Positions 12,220-19,263 are shown, counted from the first letter of the stretch. The stretch is 64,000 bases of DNA from [Enterobacter] lignolyticus SCF1 (GCF_000164865.1 NC_014618.1:3782001-3846000); one strand, 5' to 3'. Translations and numbers: made by a program. Notes: generated by a model not told the origin, from the sequence alone.

Positions 12220-13938
12220 ATGCGTACTAGCCAATACCTGCTCTCCACTCTGAAGGAGACACCTGCCGACGCCGAAGTCATCAGTCATCAGCTGATGCTG
12301 CGCGCCGGGATGATCCGCAAGCTGGCCTCCGGGTTATACACCTGGCTGCCGACCGGCGTGCGCGTCCTGAAAAAAGTCGAAAACATCGTGCGTGAAGAGA
12401 TGAACAACGCCGGTGCGATCGAGGTGTTAATGCCGGTAGTTCAGCCATCTGAACTGTGGCAAGAGAGCGGCCGTTGGGAACAATACGGCCCGGAACTGCT
12501 GCGTATTGCTGACCGTGGCGATCGTCCATTCGTCCTTGGCCCAACGCACGAAGAAGTGATCACCGATCTGATTCGTAACGAGCTGAACTCTTACAAACAG
12601 CTGCCGCTGAACTTCTACCAGATCCAGACCAAATTCCGTGATGAAGTGCGTCCGCGTTTCGGCGTCATGCGCTCCCGCGAATTCCTGATGAAAGATGCGT
12701 ACTCTTTCCATACCTCACAGGAATCCTTGCAGGAAACCTACGACGCGATGTACACCGCCTACAGCAAAATCTTCAGCCGTATGGGCCTGGATTTCCGCGC
12801 CGTTCAGGCTGACACCGGCTCTATCGGCGGCAGCGCGTCTCACGAATTCCAGGTGCTGGCGCAGAGCGGCGAAGATGACGTTATCTTCTCTGATACCTCT
12901 GATTACGCCGCCAATATCGAGTTTGCCGAGGCCCTGGCGCCATCAGCGCCGCGCGCCGCCGCTACGCAAGAGATGACGCTGGTGGATACGCCGAACGCCA
13001 AAACCATCGCCGAGCTGGTTGAGCAGTTCAGTCTGCCGATTGAGAAAACGGTGAAAACGCTGCTGGTAAAAGCCGTAGAAGACAGCGCTTATCCGCTGGT
13101 CGCCCTGCTGGTTCGCGGCGATCACGAGCTGAACGAAGTCAAAGCGGAAAAACTGCCGCAGGTCGCCAGCCCGCTGACCTTCGCCACCGAAGAGGAAATT
13201 CGCGCGGTCGTGAATGCAGGCCCTGGCTCTCTGGGCCCGGTCAACCTGCCGATTCCGGTCGTCATTGACCGTACCGTTGCCGCAATGAGCGATTTCGCCG
13301 CAGGCGCTAACGTTGACGGTAAACACTACTTCGGTATCAACTGGGATCGCGATGTCGCTACCCCGGAAGTCGCCGATATCCGCAACGTCGTCGCCGGCGA
13401 TCCGAGCCCGGACGGTCAGGGAACCCTGATGATCAAACGCGGTATCGAGGTTGGCCACATCTTCCAGCTGGGCACCAAGTACTCCCAGGCAATGAACGCT
13501 GCCGTTCAGGGCGAAGATGGTCGTAACCAGATCCTGACCATGGGCTGCTACGGTATCGGGGTAACGCGCGTCGTGGCTGCCGCCATTGAGCAGAACTACG
13601 ACGAGCGCGGTATCGTCTGGCCTGACGCCATCGCCCCGTTCCAGGTCGCGATTCTGCCGATGAACATGCACAAATCCTACCGCGTGCAGGAGCTGGCGGA
13701 GAAACTGTACGCCGAACTGCGCGCACAGGGCATCGAAGTGCTGATGGATGACCGTAAAGAGCGCCCGGGCGTGATGTTTGCCGATATGGAGCTCATCGGT
13801 ATTCCGCATACCGTTGTTATCGGCGATCGCAACCTCGACAACGACGATATCGAATACAAATACCGTCGCAACGGCGACAAGCAGCTGATCAAGACCGGCG
13901 ACATTCTGGATTACCTGGTTAAGGCCATTAAAGGCTAA
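12220..13938 (+). CDS. proS: Prolyl-tRNA synthetase
   Basis: Class II aminoacyl-tRNA synthetase charging tRNA-Pro, 572 residues, as in E. coli. Class II motif 2 is visible as FRDEVRPRFGVMRSREF around residues 139-155. The bacterial-type insertion (YbaK/INS editing domain that clears Ala-tRNA-Pro) occupies about 225-405. The anticodon-binding domain forms the last about 100 residues. Its natural terminator downstream is interrupted by a mobile-element insertion 15-35 bases after the stop codon. Confidence 0.97.
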   Translation: MRTSQYLLSTLKETPADAEVISHQLMLRAGMIRKLASGLYTWLPTGVRVLKKVENIVREEMNNAGAIEVLMPVVQPSELWQESGRWEQYGPELLRIADRGDRPFVLGPTHEEVITDLIRNELNSYKQLPLNFYQIQTKFRDEVRPRFGVMRSREFLMKDAYSFHTSQESLQETYDAMYTAYSKIFSRMGLDFRAVQADTGSIGGSASHEFQVLAQSGEDDVIFSDTSDYAANIEFAEALAPSAPRAAATQEMTLVDTPNAKTIAELVEQFSLPIEKTVKTLLVKAVEDSAYPLVALLVRGDHELNEVKAEKLPQVASPLTFATEEEIRAVVNAGPGSLGPVNLPIPVVIDRTVAAMSDFAAGANVDGKHYFGINWDRDVATPEVADIRNVVAGDPSPDGQGTLMIKRGIEVGHIFQLGTKYSQAMNAAVQGEDGRNQILTMGCYGIGVTRVVAAAIEQNYDERGIVWPDAIAPFQVAILPMNMHKSYRVQELAEKLYAELRAQGIEVLMDDRKERPGVMFADMELIGIPHTVVIGDRNLDNDDIEYKYRRNGDKQLIKTGDILDYLVKAIKG

Positions 13939-13952
13939 GCCTGCCGTGGCAT

Positions 13953-13972
13953 AAAAAAGCCTCGCCCCTGCG
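13953..13972. terminator. Left half of a disrupted proS/nlpE bidirectional terminator
   Basis: AAAAAAGCCTCGC (13953-13965) is the left arm of a hairpin whose right arm, GCGAGGCTTTTT, lies at 15130-15141 on the far side of an insertion. Removing 13973-15122 plus one copy of the 10-base repeat restores a perfect terminator with a CCCT loop. As it stands, this arm has no partner nearby. Confidence 0.8.
13963..13972. repeat. Left target-site duplication of the insertion
   Basis: CGCCCCTGCG here and CGCACCTGCG at 15123-15132 match at 9 of 10 positions and directly abut the inverted ends of the inserted block. A duplication of 10 or more bases fits the IS4-like group of insertion sequences. Confidence 0.75.
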
Positions 13973-14059
13973 TAATGCCGATCCAATGGCTGGTGTAAAA
14001 AGGGTTCATGTTTATCATGGACCCTTTTTAAATGGAACTTTCACCAGCTCTCGGCATTA
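13973..14059. repeat. 87-bp palindromic MITE-like unit with terminator hairpin
   Basis: The outer ends TAATGCCGA (13973) and TCGGCATTA (14051-14059) are inverted copies. Both arms carry a GCTGGTG segment and converge on a 14-bp stem with one wobble pair (13997-14010 with 14016-14030, loop TTTAT). The inner stem is AAAAAGGGT / ACCCTTTTT, so it could end transcription from either side and probably serves proS now. The palindromic layout with transposon-like ends and no coding capacity is that of a miniature inverted-repeat element. Confidence 0.6.
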
Positions 14060-14066
14060 TCAATGT

Positions 14067-14192
14067 TATCTCCCCATAACCGAGATCGCGGATCTGATGG
14101 ATATCTCTGACCGGACCGACGAGCCTTTCACTGCCCGTAGCTCCGTCATTCAACGCCGAAAAACTTTGCAGTCGCCCATTTTGGAAGATTGA
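14067..14192 (+). pseudogene. IS4-like transposase, N-terminal fragment
   Basis: About 40 codons in one frame read LPITEIADLMDISDRTDEPF and continue TARSSVIQRRKTL before a stop at 14190-14192. The pattern PF-x-A-x-S-x-VIQ-x-R-x-x-L matches the N-terminal region of IS4-family transposases (in InsG of IS4: PFVAPSAVIQARQRL). The catalytic DDE domain is entirely missing. The reading frame continues upstream into the palindromic unit without a convincing start. This is a remnant, identified from memory of the family pattern only. Confidence 0.45.
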
Positions 14193-14243
14193 CTGATTTA
14201 ATCTATTATGGAGTCACTTACGCGTGTAGCGAGACAGACAACT

Positions 14244-14921
14244 ATGTCAAATTTTTATGTCCGCGGAGTGCTGGCCAACCTAATAACGCTGTTAATTTTT
14301 CTTGCGTGCATGTTCATTCCTGCAGGTACCCTGGATTATTGGCAGGCATGGGTCTTCGTGGTGGTGTTTGAGGTCTGCTCGCAAGCGCTAGGCATCTATT
14401 TTCTGACGCATGACCGAAAGCTCGTGGAACGTCGTATGAATTTTGGCCCGGGGGCGGAACAGCGGCCGGCTCAGAAATTTATCTCATCGCTCTTCATTCT
14501 TGGCTTTGTTGGGTTCGTGGTGCTTCCTGCGTTCGACCATCGTTTTGGGTGGTCACCGGTTTCACCGATTGTATCCATTCTCGCAGACGCATTTGTCATC
14601 GTATCCTTCCTGTTGTTCTTCTCGGTGATGAAATCGAATTCATATGCAGCTTCAACCATTCAGGTGGAGGATGGGCAGACTGTTGTGTCAACCGGTCTGT
14701 ATGCGTACGTCCGACACCCGATGTATTCAGGTGCATTGCTTCTGCTCGCGGCGATGCCACTTGCACTCGGCTCATGGTGGAGCGTTTTCCTGCTGGTACC
14801 GTTCTTCCCGGTACTCGCCTGGCGCCTCATTGATGAGGAAGAGTTTCTCAAAGAGAATTTACCCGGTTATACCGAATATATGCAGAAGGTGAGGTATCGC
14901 CTTGTTCCTTACATCTGGTAA
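14244..14921 (+). CDS. Isoprenylcysteine carboxyl methyltransferase-like membrane protein
   Basis: Intact 225-residue integral membrane protein of the ICMT/PEMT-like methyltransferase superfamily. Four N-terminal membrane segments are visible (about residues 9-24, 32-53, 79-98, 112-133), then the family's cytosolic signature: GLYAYVRHPMYSG, a further hydrophobic hairpin, and the ending RLIDEEEFLKENLPGYTEYM with VRYRLVPYIW, where SAM-binding and catalytic residues lie in relatives. Bacterial substrates are mostly unknown. A start at 14208 is possible, but it adds a hydrophilic tail with no ribosome-binding site. It is cargo of the insertion between proS and nlpE; E. coli K-12 has yaeF at this locus. 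Confidence 0.75.
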   Translation: MSNFYVRGVLANLITLLIFLACMFIPAGTLDYWQAWVFVVVFEVCSQALGIYFLTHDRKLVERRMNFGPGAEQRPAQKFISSLFILGFVGFVVLPAFDHRFGWSPVSPIVSILADAFVIVSFLLFFSVMKSNSYAASTIQVEDGQTVVSTGLYAYVRHPMYSGALLLLAAMPLALGSWWSVFLLVPFFPVLAWRLIDEEEFLKENLPGYTEYMQKVRYRLVPYIW

Positions 14922-14922
14922 G

Positions 14923-15081
14923 GCATGGGTGGGCGGGTACAACAATCGATGGCTGCTGGTGCGTCTCGGTCATATCCCGCCAGCTGAAGCTGAAAAAGCG
15001 TATTACGCTTCCATAGGGGCAAAGGATCTGGCCGCCTGAGTTCCCGGACTAAAAACGCTCCCACAAACCTGGTACGGTTCA
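14923..15081 (+). pseudogene. IS3-family transposase 3' end with right inverted repeat
   Basis: The frame from 14923 to the stop at 15037-15039 reads WVGGYNNRWLLVRLGHIPPA then EAEKAYYASIGAKDLAA. The YNNRRLL..G.IPPAEAE..YY ending is diagnostic of IS3-family OrfB integrases (IS51/IS407-like groups). It is followed by about 42 bases ending in GGTTCA (15076-15081), whose complement TGAACC is the usual terminal sequence of this group. The rest of the element is missing, replaced by the methyltransferase gene whose stop lies one base upstream of the remnant. Confidence 0.75.
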
Positions 15082-15088
15082 CGGTAAG

Positions 15089-15119
15089 AAAAACTGCTGG
15101 CCACCTTAAGTGACCAGCA
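15089..15119 (-). terminator. nlpE terminator supplied by the insertion's right end
   Basis: On the minus strand, TGCTGGTCAC and GTGGCCAGCA (15110-15119 and 15095-15104) pair over 10 bp with one wobble and a five-base loop, followed by GTTTTTC. It overlaps the right inverted end of the mobile element and lies 37 bases after the nlpE stop. It replaces the disrupted native terminator. Confidence 0.75.
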
Positions 15120-15122
15120 TTA

Positions 15123-15132
15123 CGCACCTGCG
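15123..15132. repeat. Right target-site duplication of the insertion
   Basis: CGCACCTGCG, a 9/10 match in direct orientation to 13963-13972, immediately after the right inverted end. The following bases GAGGCTTTTT complete the right arm of the ancestral terminator. Confidence 0.75.
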
Positions 15133-15155
15133 AGGCTTTTTATTTGCGGCAACGG

Positions 15156-15851
15156 TTAGTGGCTACAGTCCTTGCCGGGGATAAATTTCGCGTCACGATC
15201 GACCGCCAGCGTGTTGACCTTCTCACCGGTATCCTGGTTTGGCTCCAGCGTGAAGTGCCCGTCCACCACCAGCAGCACCGGTTTTGTTTCGCTGCCGCGG
15301 GCTGCGGCATAGTCGCGCTCAAGCTGCGCGTTGTTCGCTACCGCAACGCGCTTACCGGTGGCGCAATCGGTAAAGATGGCCGCATCCGCCATATAGAAGT
15401 ACATTCCGCGCATCGTCATCGGCGTGAGCGGCAGGCTGGCCTTGACCGGCTCCAGCGTATAGTTCAGCGTGGAGGTAATTGGATTGCCCTGGCGATCCAG
15501 CATTTCCAGCTTGTCGCCTTTCACCCGATAGTACGATTTCTCTCCTTTGCTATCGGTCAGCACCAGCTTCTCGGCGGTACGGGCCCAGGTGCCATAAGAG
15601 GCAAACGATGCCGGCCCTTTCGTCACGCCCTGGTAGCGTTCATTCATTACCCAGGTGCCGTCTTTTTCCAGAAACAGCGACGTTTCAATACCTTCACAAT
15701 CCGCGCATGGCAAAACGCCGCGCCAGCTCTGCTGCATCGGCGCTAAGGTTTCAGACGCTGCAGGCGATGTCTGCTCATCTGCTCGATTATTGCAACCGGG
15801 TAATGCCATCAGCATCCCCAGCGCCGCGATCGCTAATAATACCTTTTTCAC
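15156..15851 (-). CDS. nlpE: Outer-membrane lipoprotein NlpE, Cpx surface-sensing activator
   Basis: Lipoprotein of 231 residues that activates the CpxA-CpxR envelope stress response on surface contact, lipoprotein sorting defects or failed disulfide formation. The lipobox LPGC gives lipidated Cys20. The N-terminal domain holds the CADC motif at about 49-52; the C-terminal domain holds a second cysteine pair (FTDCATG and the terminal GKDCSH) that is redox-sensed by CpxA in E. coli. Formerly cutF, from copper sensitivity. It is the last gene of yaeQ-arfB-nlpE. Confidence 0.95.
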   Translation of the reverse strand: MKKVLLAIAALGMLMALPGCNNRADEQTSPAASETLAPMQQSWRGVLPCADCEGIETSLFLEKDGTWVMNERYQGVTKGPASFASYGTWARTAEKLVLTDSKGEKSYYRVKGDKLEMLDRQGNPITSTLNYTLEPVKASLPLTPMTMRGMYFYMADAAIFTDCATGKRVAVANNAQLERDYAAARGSETKPVLLVVDGHFTLEPNQDTGEKVNTLAVDRDAKFIPGKDCSH

Positions 15852-15881
15852 CCTACTGTCCTTATCTGTTTAGTCTGCCCG

Positions 15882-16304
15882 CTATTCACCGGAATGGCGG
15901 ACTTTCCCCCGTAGCGCTTTTACCGACGACTTTTGTGACTTGGACGTCAGCCTGCGCTCTTTTGACGCTTTGGTCGGACGCGTCGCTTTACGACGCTTCT
16001 GCACTACGGTCAACGTTTGTATCACCGACACCAGCCGGGCCAGCGCCGCCTCGCGGTTCATCTCCTGGCTACGATATTCCTGCGCCTTTATGATAATCAC
16101 ACCTTCCGCAGAAATTAAGTGGTGGCTGGCTGCCAGGAGCCGCGTCTTATACTCCTCAGGCAGGCTCGACGCGCGAATATCAAAGCGCAGATGGATAGCC
16201 GTCGACGTCTTATTAACGTGCTGTCCCCCCGCGCCCTGAGCCCTGACGGCGGTTATCTCAACCTCATCGTCCGCCAGAACGACGCCGCGCGAAATTACGA
16301 TCAT
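15882..16304 (-). CDS. arfB: Alternative ribosome-rescue factor ArfB (peptidyl-tRNA hydrolase)
   Basis: Rescues ribosomes stalled on non-stop mRNA by hydrolysing the peptidyl-tRNA. The 140-residue protein has a release-factor-like catalytic domain with the GGQ motif at residues 26-28 (AQGAGGQHVNK). Its basic C-terminal tail (about 100-140, rich in Lys and Arg) inserts in the empty mRNA channel of stalled ribosomes. Length equals that of E. coli ArfB (YaeJ). It overlaps the yaeQ stop codon by four bases (ATGA), so the two are probably co-translated. Confidence 0.96.
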   Translation of the reverse strand: MIVISRGVVLADDEVEITAVRAQGAGGQHVNKTSTAIHLRFDIRASSLPEEYKTRLLAASHHLISAEGVIIIKAQEYRSQEMNREAALARLVSVIQTLTVVQKRRKATRPTKASKERRLTSKSQKSSVKALRGKVRHSGE

Positions 16305-16846
16305 GCGGGCTGTTGCCAGGCCGTCAGATGAATTTCCAGATTATTCTGAGCGTCGGATAACCAGATGGTTCCTTCCTGCAGCGTGGCCTGAAGCGTCATG
16401 TTGCGGGCGGCAAATTCACGCAGCTGCGCCAGTTGCCCATCGTCCAGGTACCAGATGCTGAGGTTGGCAAACGCGCCCATCGCCGACTGGTTCTGCTGCC
16501 ACCAGATTTCCGCCGCCCGGCTGTTGTAGGTAAACAGCGCCACGTCCCGCGAGCGGGAGCAGGCTTTTTTAATCCTGCGCTCATCGGGCAGGCCCAGCTC
16601 CACCCACAGGTCGACGCCGAGATGATCGTTAAGCTGCCACAGCTCCGGCTCTTCGTCGGCGCTCAGGCCGCGGGTGAACTGCAGGCGTTCGTCGGCATAC
16701 TTAATCCACGCCAGCAACCGCAGCATCATGCGCTCTTCGGTTTCGGAGGGATGGCGGGCCAGCGTCAGGCTGGCATCCAGAAACTGGTTGCGATCCAAAT
16801 CCGCCACATTGACCGCCGCCTTATAAATTGTCGCTTTAAGCGCCAT
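16301..16846 (-). CDS. yaeQ: YaeQ family protein
   Basis: Conserved protein of 181 residues, the family's standard length, beginning MALKATIYKAAVNVADLD. Structures of relatives show a PD-(D/E)XK nuclease-like fold; an ExD and a QxK-type arrangement could be read here, but no activity is established that I know of. An older claim linked it to suppression of RfaH loss. First gene of yaeQ-arfB-nlpE, divergent from yaeP over 194 bases. Confidence 0.9.
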   Translation of the reverse strand: MALKATIYKAAVNVADLDRNQFLDASLTLARHPSETEERMMLRLLAWIKYADERLQFTRGLSADEEPELWQLNDHLGVDLWVELGLPDERRIKKACSRSRDVALFTYNSRAAEIWWQQNQSAMGAFANLSIWYLDDGQLAQLREFAARNMTLQATLQEGTIWLSDAQNNLEIHLTAWQQPA

Positions 16847-17040
16847 GATTTTACTCCCGAAAAAAGGGCAGATAGTGTAACTAAACCCGCGGCAAAAGGC
16901 TGTTATGAATTCGCAGTATCAATTCTCATCCTGCTGATATTGCTTAGGAGTATGATATAGTCACCTTGCTAAACAGAGTTTATCTTCGTAGGCTTAAACT
17001 TGCATCCCACAGTTGAGTCAGAACGCTGACAGGAGGGCAT

Positions 17041-17241
17041 GTGGAAAAATATTGTGAGTTAATACGCAAGCGGTATGCGGAAATTGCCAGCGGGGACTTA
17101 GGGTATATCCCGGATGCGCTGGGTTGTGTGCTAAAAGTATTGAATGAAGTGGCGGCTGATGACGCGATTTCAAAGTCGGTCAGAGAAAAAGCGGCCTTTG
17201 CGGCGGCAAACTTACTGGTGAGCGATTATGTCGATGAATGA
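17041..17241 (+). CDS. yaeP: Small conserved protein YaeP
   Basis: 66-residue cytoplasmic protein of unknown function, near identical to E. coli YaeP (ending NLLVSDYVDE). The start is GTG at 17041, preceded by a strong AGGAGG with five bases of spacing. An ATG two bases earlier is out of frame and meets a stop within eight codons. The rof start lies inside the last codons, so yaeP-rof are coupled. The 194-base gap upstream carries a possible TATAGT -10 at 16957-16962, without a clear -35. Confidence 0.9.
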   Translation: MEKYCELIRKRYAEIASGDLGYIPDALGCVLKVLNEVAADDAISKSVREKAAFAAANLLVSDYVDE

Positions 17242-17488
17242 TACTTATCAACCCATCAACTGTGATGACTATGACAATCTCGAGCTCGCCTGCCAGCACC
17301 ACCTTGTCCTGACGCTGACGCTGAAGGATGGCGAAGTGCTGAAAGCGAAAGCCAGCGATCTGGTCTCACGAAAGAACGTCGAATATTTAGTGGTTGAAGC
17401 CTCCGGCGAAAACCGCGAGCTGCGTCTCGACAAGATTGCAAGCTTCAGTCACCCGGAAATCGGGACCGTAGTGGTCAGCGAGTCGTAA
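17228..17488 (+). CDS. rof: Rho-binding antiterminator Rof
   Basis: Small acidic Sm-fold protein that binds the Rho N-terminal domain and blocks its RNA loading, reducing Rho-dependent termination. The sequence NCDDYDNLELACQHH is the Rho-contacting family signature. Two in-frame ATGs lie six bases apart (17228 and 17234). The first has GGTGAG at five bases, so I use it; the second gives the 84-residue form I recall for E. coli. It overlaps yaeP by 14 bases and is followed by a bidirectional terminator. Confidence 0.93.
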   Translation: MSMNDTYQPINCDDYDNLELACQHHLVLTLTLKDGEVLKAKASDLVSRKNVEYLVVEASGENRELRLDKIASFSHPEIGTVVVSES

Positions 17489-17491
17489 AGC

Positions 17492-17520
17492 AAAAACGGG
17501 CAGTGTCACTGCCCGTTTTT
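17492..17520. terminator. Bidirectional terminator between rof and tilS
   Basis: Perfect palindrome AAAAACGGGCAGTG / CACTGCCCGTTTTT around one central base. It ends both rof (+) and tilS (-). The tilS stop codon (17506-17508) is inside the hairpin. Confidence 0.9.
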
Positions 17521-18816
17521 ATGCCAGAGCAGCGTTAGCCCCGGCTCCCCTTCCCCGCATTGCCCTTCACGCGTGACAAACCGCCCGGCGGCGGCGATCG
17601 GCGTTTCACCGAAGAACAGCAGCGGCGTGGTGTCGCGAAGCCAGGGCGCAACCCCCATCTCCTGCCAGATTTTTTTCAGCTTGCGCCCGCCATGGCGCCC
17701 GACGATGTGCAAAAGCCCCGGCGCGGTATAGCGAATCGTGATCGCTTCATCCGGCCGCGGGTGGCGCAGCGTCTGCCCAGGGACGAGCTGTAGCGCGCCA
17801 TGCCCTTCCGCCAATTGCAGCGGCAAACTGATATCATCCCAGCGAAGCGGCGTCTGCGGCGGCGCCGGTAACGTTTTGATCCACCAGAGCTGCTGCTGAT
17901 AGCGGCGCACCTCAAACGCGCCCAGCCGCAGCACCGGCGATGCATCTTCCCGCGCCAGCGCGACCTCCTGCCAGATGCGCGCGGTCATGTCGCGCGACGG
18001 CATCAGGGCCCCGCGTTGCGCCAGCCAGCGGCGCAGCAGCGCGGCGCGGCGCGGTTCGCTCATCTGCGCCATCGGCATAATCGCCAGCTGCCCCTCAGCG
18101 CCCGTCAGACGCGCAAGGTCATCCGCCAGGAGCTCATCCAGCAGCTGCTCCTGCTCCGCACACAGCGCCGCGCTGCGCGCCGAGGCCTCGGCAAAATGCG
18201 GCCAGCGCGCTTTCAGCAGCGGCAGCACCCGCAGACGCAGAAAGTTGCGTTCGTAGGCATCATCCTGGTTACTTTCATCTTCAATCCAGCGCAGCTGATG
18301 CTGTATCGCCCACTGCATCAGCGACTCGCGGGACATCTCCAGCAGCGGGCGGACAAGCCGCGTACCGGCGAAGGGCGCCACGCCGGGCATTGCCGACAGC
18401 CCGGCGGGCCCGCTGCCGCGCTTTAAGGCCAGCAGCAGCGTCTCGGATTGATCGTCGAGATGCTGGGCCGTCGCCAGCACTTCCCCCGGCTGCAGCGCGT
18501 CACGAAACGCCTCATATCGCGCCTGGCGGGCATGGGCTTCAATCCCCAGACCGTCGTCCGCAAGCGTTACCCGCGCCACCGCCAGCGGAACCTGCCACTG
18601 CGCGCAAAGCTGCTGGCAATGGCGTACCCACGCGTCGGCATTCGGGCTTAGGCCGTGATGCACATGGATGGCGCGCAGCTGGATATCCGGCGCAGATTGC
18701 CGCCAGCACACCAGCTGATGGAGCAAAACGGTAGAGTCCAGCCCGCCGCTGAACGCCACGAGGATCTGCCGATACGGCTGCAGGCGCCTGACGGCGGGCA
18801 GTAAGGTTACGCTCAT
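17506..18816 (-). CDS. tilS: tRNA(Ile)-lysidine synthetase
   Basis: ATP-dependent enzyme that converts C34 of tRNA-Ile(CAU) to lysidine, switching its codon from AUG to AUA and its charging from Met to Ile. The PP-loop motif SGGLDS is at residues 23-28. The N-terminal catalytic domain runs to about 215, followed by the TilS substrate-binding and C-terminal domains with the GGRKLKKIWQEMGVAPW segment. 436 residues, close to the E. coli length. Essential in most bacteria. It overlaps the yaeR stop by four bases and ends within a terminator hairpin. Confidence 0.95.
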   Translation of the reverse strand: MSVTLLPAVRRLQPYRQILVAFSGGLDSTVLLHQLVCWRQSAPDIQLRAIHVHHGLSPNADAWVRHCQQLCAQWQVPLAVARVTLADDGLGIEAHARQARYEAFRDALQPGEVLATAQHLDDQSETLLLALKRGSGPAGLSAMPGVAPFAGTRLVRPLLEMSRESLMQWAIQHQLRWIEDESNQDDAYERNFLRLRVLPLLKARWPHFAEASARSAALCAEQEQLLDELLADDLARLTGAEGQLAIMPMAQMSEPRRAALLRRWLAQRGALMPSRDMTARIWQEVALAREDASPVLRLGAFEVRRYQQQLWWIKTLPAPPQTPLRWDDISLPLQLAEGHGALQLVPGQTLRHPRPDEAITIRYTAPGLLHIVGRHGGRKLKKIWQEMGVAPWLRDTTPLLFFGETPIAAAGRFVTREGQCGEGEPGLTLLWHKNGQ

Positions 18817-19205
18817 GACTGTTGATACAGCTCCAGCGGCAGACCGTCCGGATCGTTAAAAAAGGTAAAGCGCTTGTTCGTAAACGGATCGATACGGATC
18901 GCCTCGCACTTCACGCCGTGGCCTTCCAGATGCGCAACCGCCGCGTCGATATCGTCCACGCTAAACGCCAGATGACGCAGGCCGCAGGACTCCGGACGCG
19001 ATGGTCTCGGCGGTGGAAAAGGAAAAGAGAACAGCTCGATAGTGTAGTGCCCGTTCAGCGCCAGGTCGCCCTTCCACGAATCCCGCGCCTCGCGGTAAAA
19101 CTCGCTTTGCAGGGTAAACCCCAGAGTGTCGCAGTAGAACGCCTTACTCTTCGCGTAATCGCTGGCGATGATGGCGATATGGTGAATCTGTTTTAAACCC
19201 AGCAT
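18813..19205 (-). CDS. yaeR: VOC/glyoxalase-like metalloenzyme YaeR
   Basis: Vicinal-oxygen-chelate fold protein of 130 residues, related to glyoxalase I and also named gloA2. Two beta-alpha-beta-beta-beta repeats are visible, with candidate metal ligands His8, His9 and Glu56 in the first and His77 and Glu near the C-terminus (LPLELYQ) in the second. Substrate is unknown. It lies between ldcC and tilS on the same strand and overlaps tilS by an ATGA. Confidence 0.88.
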   Translation of the reverse strand: MLGLKQIHHIAIIASDYAKSKAFYCDTLGFTLQSEFYREARDSWKGDLALNGHYTIELFSFPFPPPRPSRPESCGLRHLAFSVDDIDAAVAHLEGHGVKCEAIRIDPFTNKRFTFFNDPDGLPLELYQQS

Positions 19206-19263
19206 GAAGTCTCCTTAAAGCAGGACAGCACGTTACTCCCGCAAGGACCGCCTGCGCAAGCCC

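Larger units (their letters stand above)
13973..15122. mobile_element. 1150-bp mobile-element mosaic inserted in the proS-nlpE terminator
   Basis: The block starts TAATGCCGATC (13973-13983) and ends GACCAGCATTA (15112-15122), inverted copies matching at 9 of 11 positions. A 10-base direct repeat flanks it. In order it contains an 87-base palindromic unit, an IS4-like transposase N-terminal fragment, an intact membrane methyltransferase-like gene, the 3' end of an IS3-family transposase with its right inverted repeat, and a terminator-like right end. I recall TAATGCCGATC as resembling IS4 ends, which agrees with the transposase fragment. No complete transposase is present, so it cannot move by itself. 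Confidence 0.72.

Noticed and set aside
12943..13986. 347-codon open frame antisense to proS
   Set aside because: Shadow of proS codons; also crosses the disrupted terminator, with no sign of a promoter or domain.
13986..14192. The whole 68-codon frame as an intact small gene
   Set aside because: Its first third runs through the palindromic unit and has no ribosome-binding site; only the downstream part resembles a transposase, so it is treated as a fragment.
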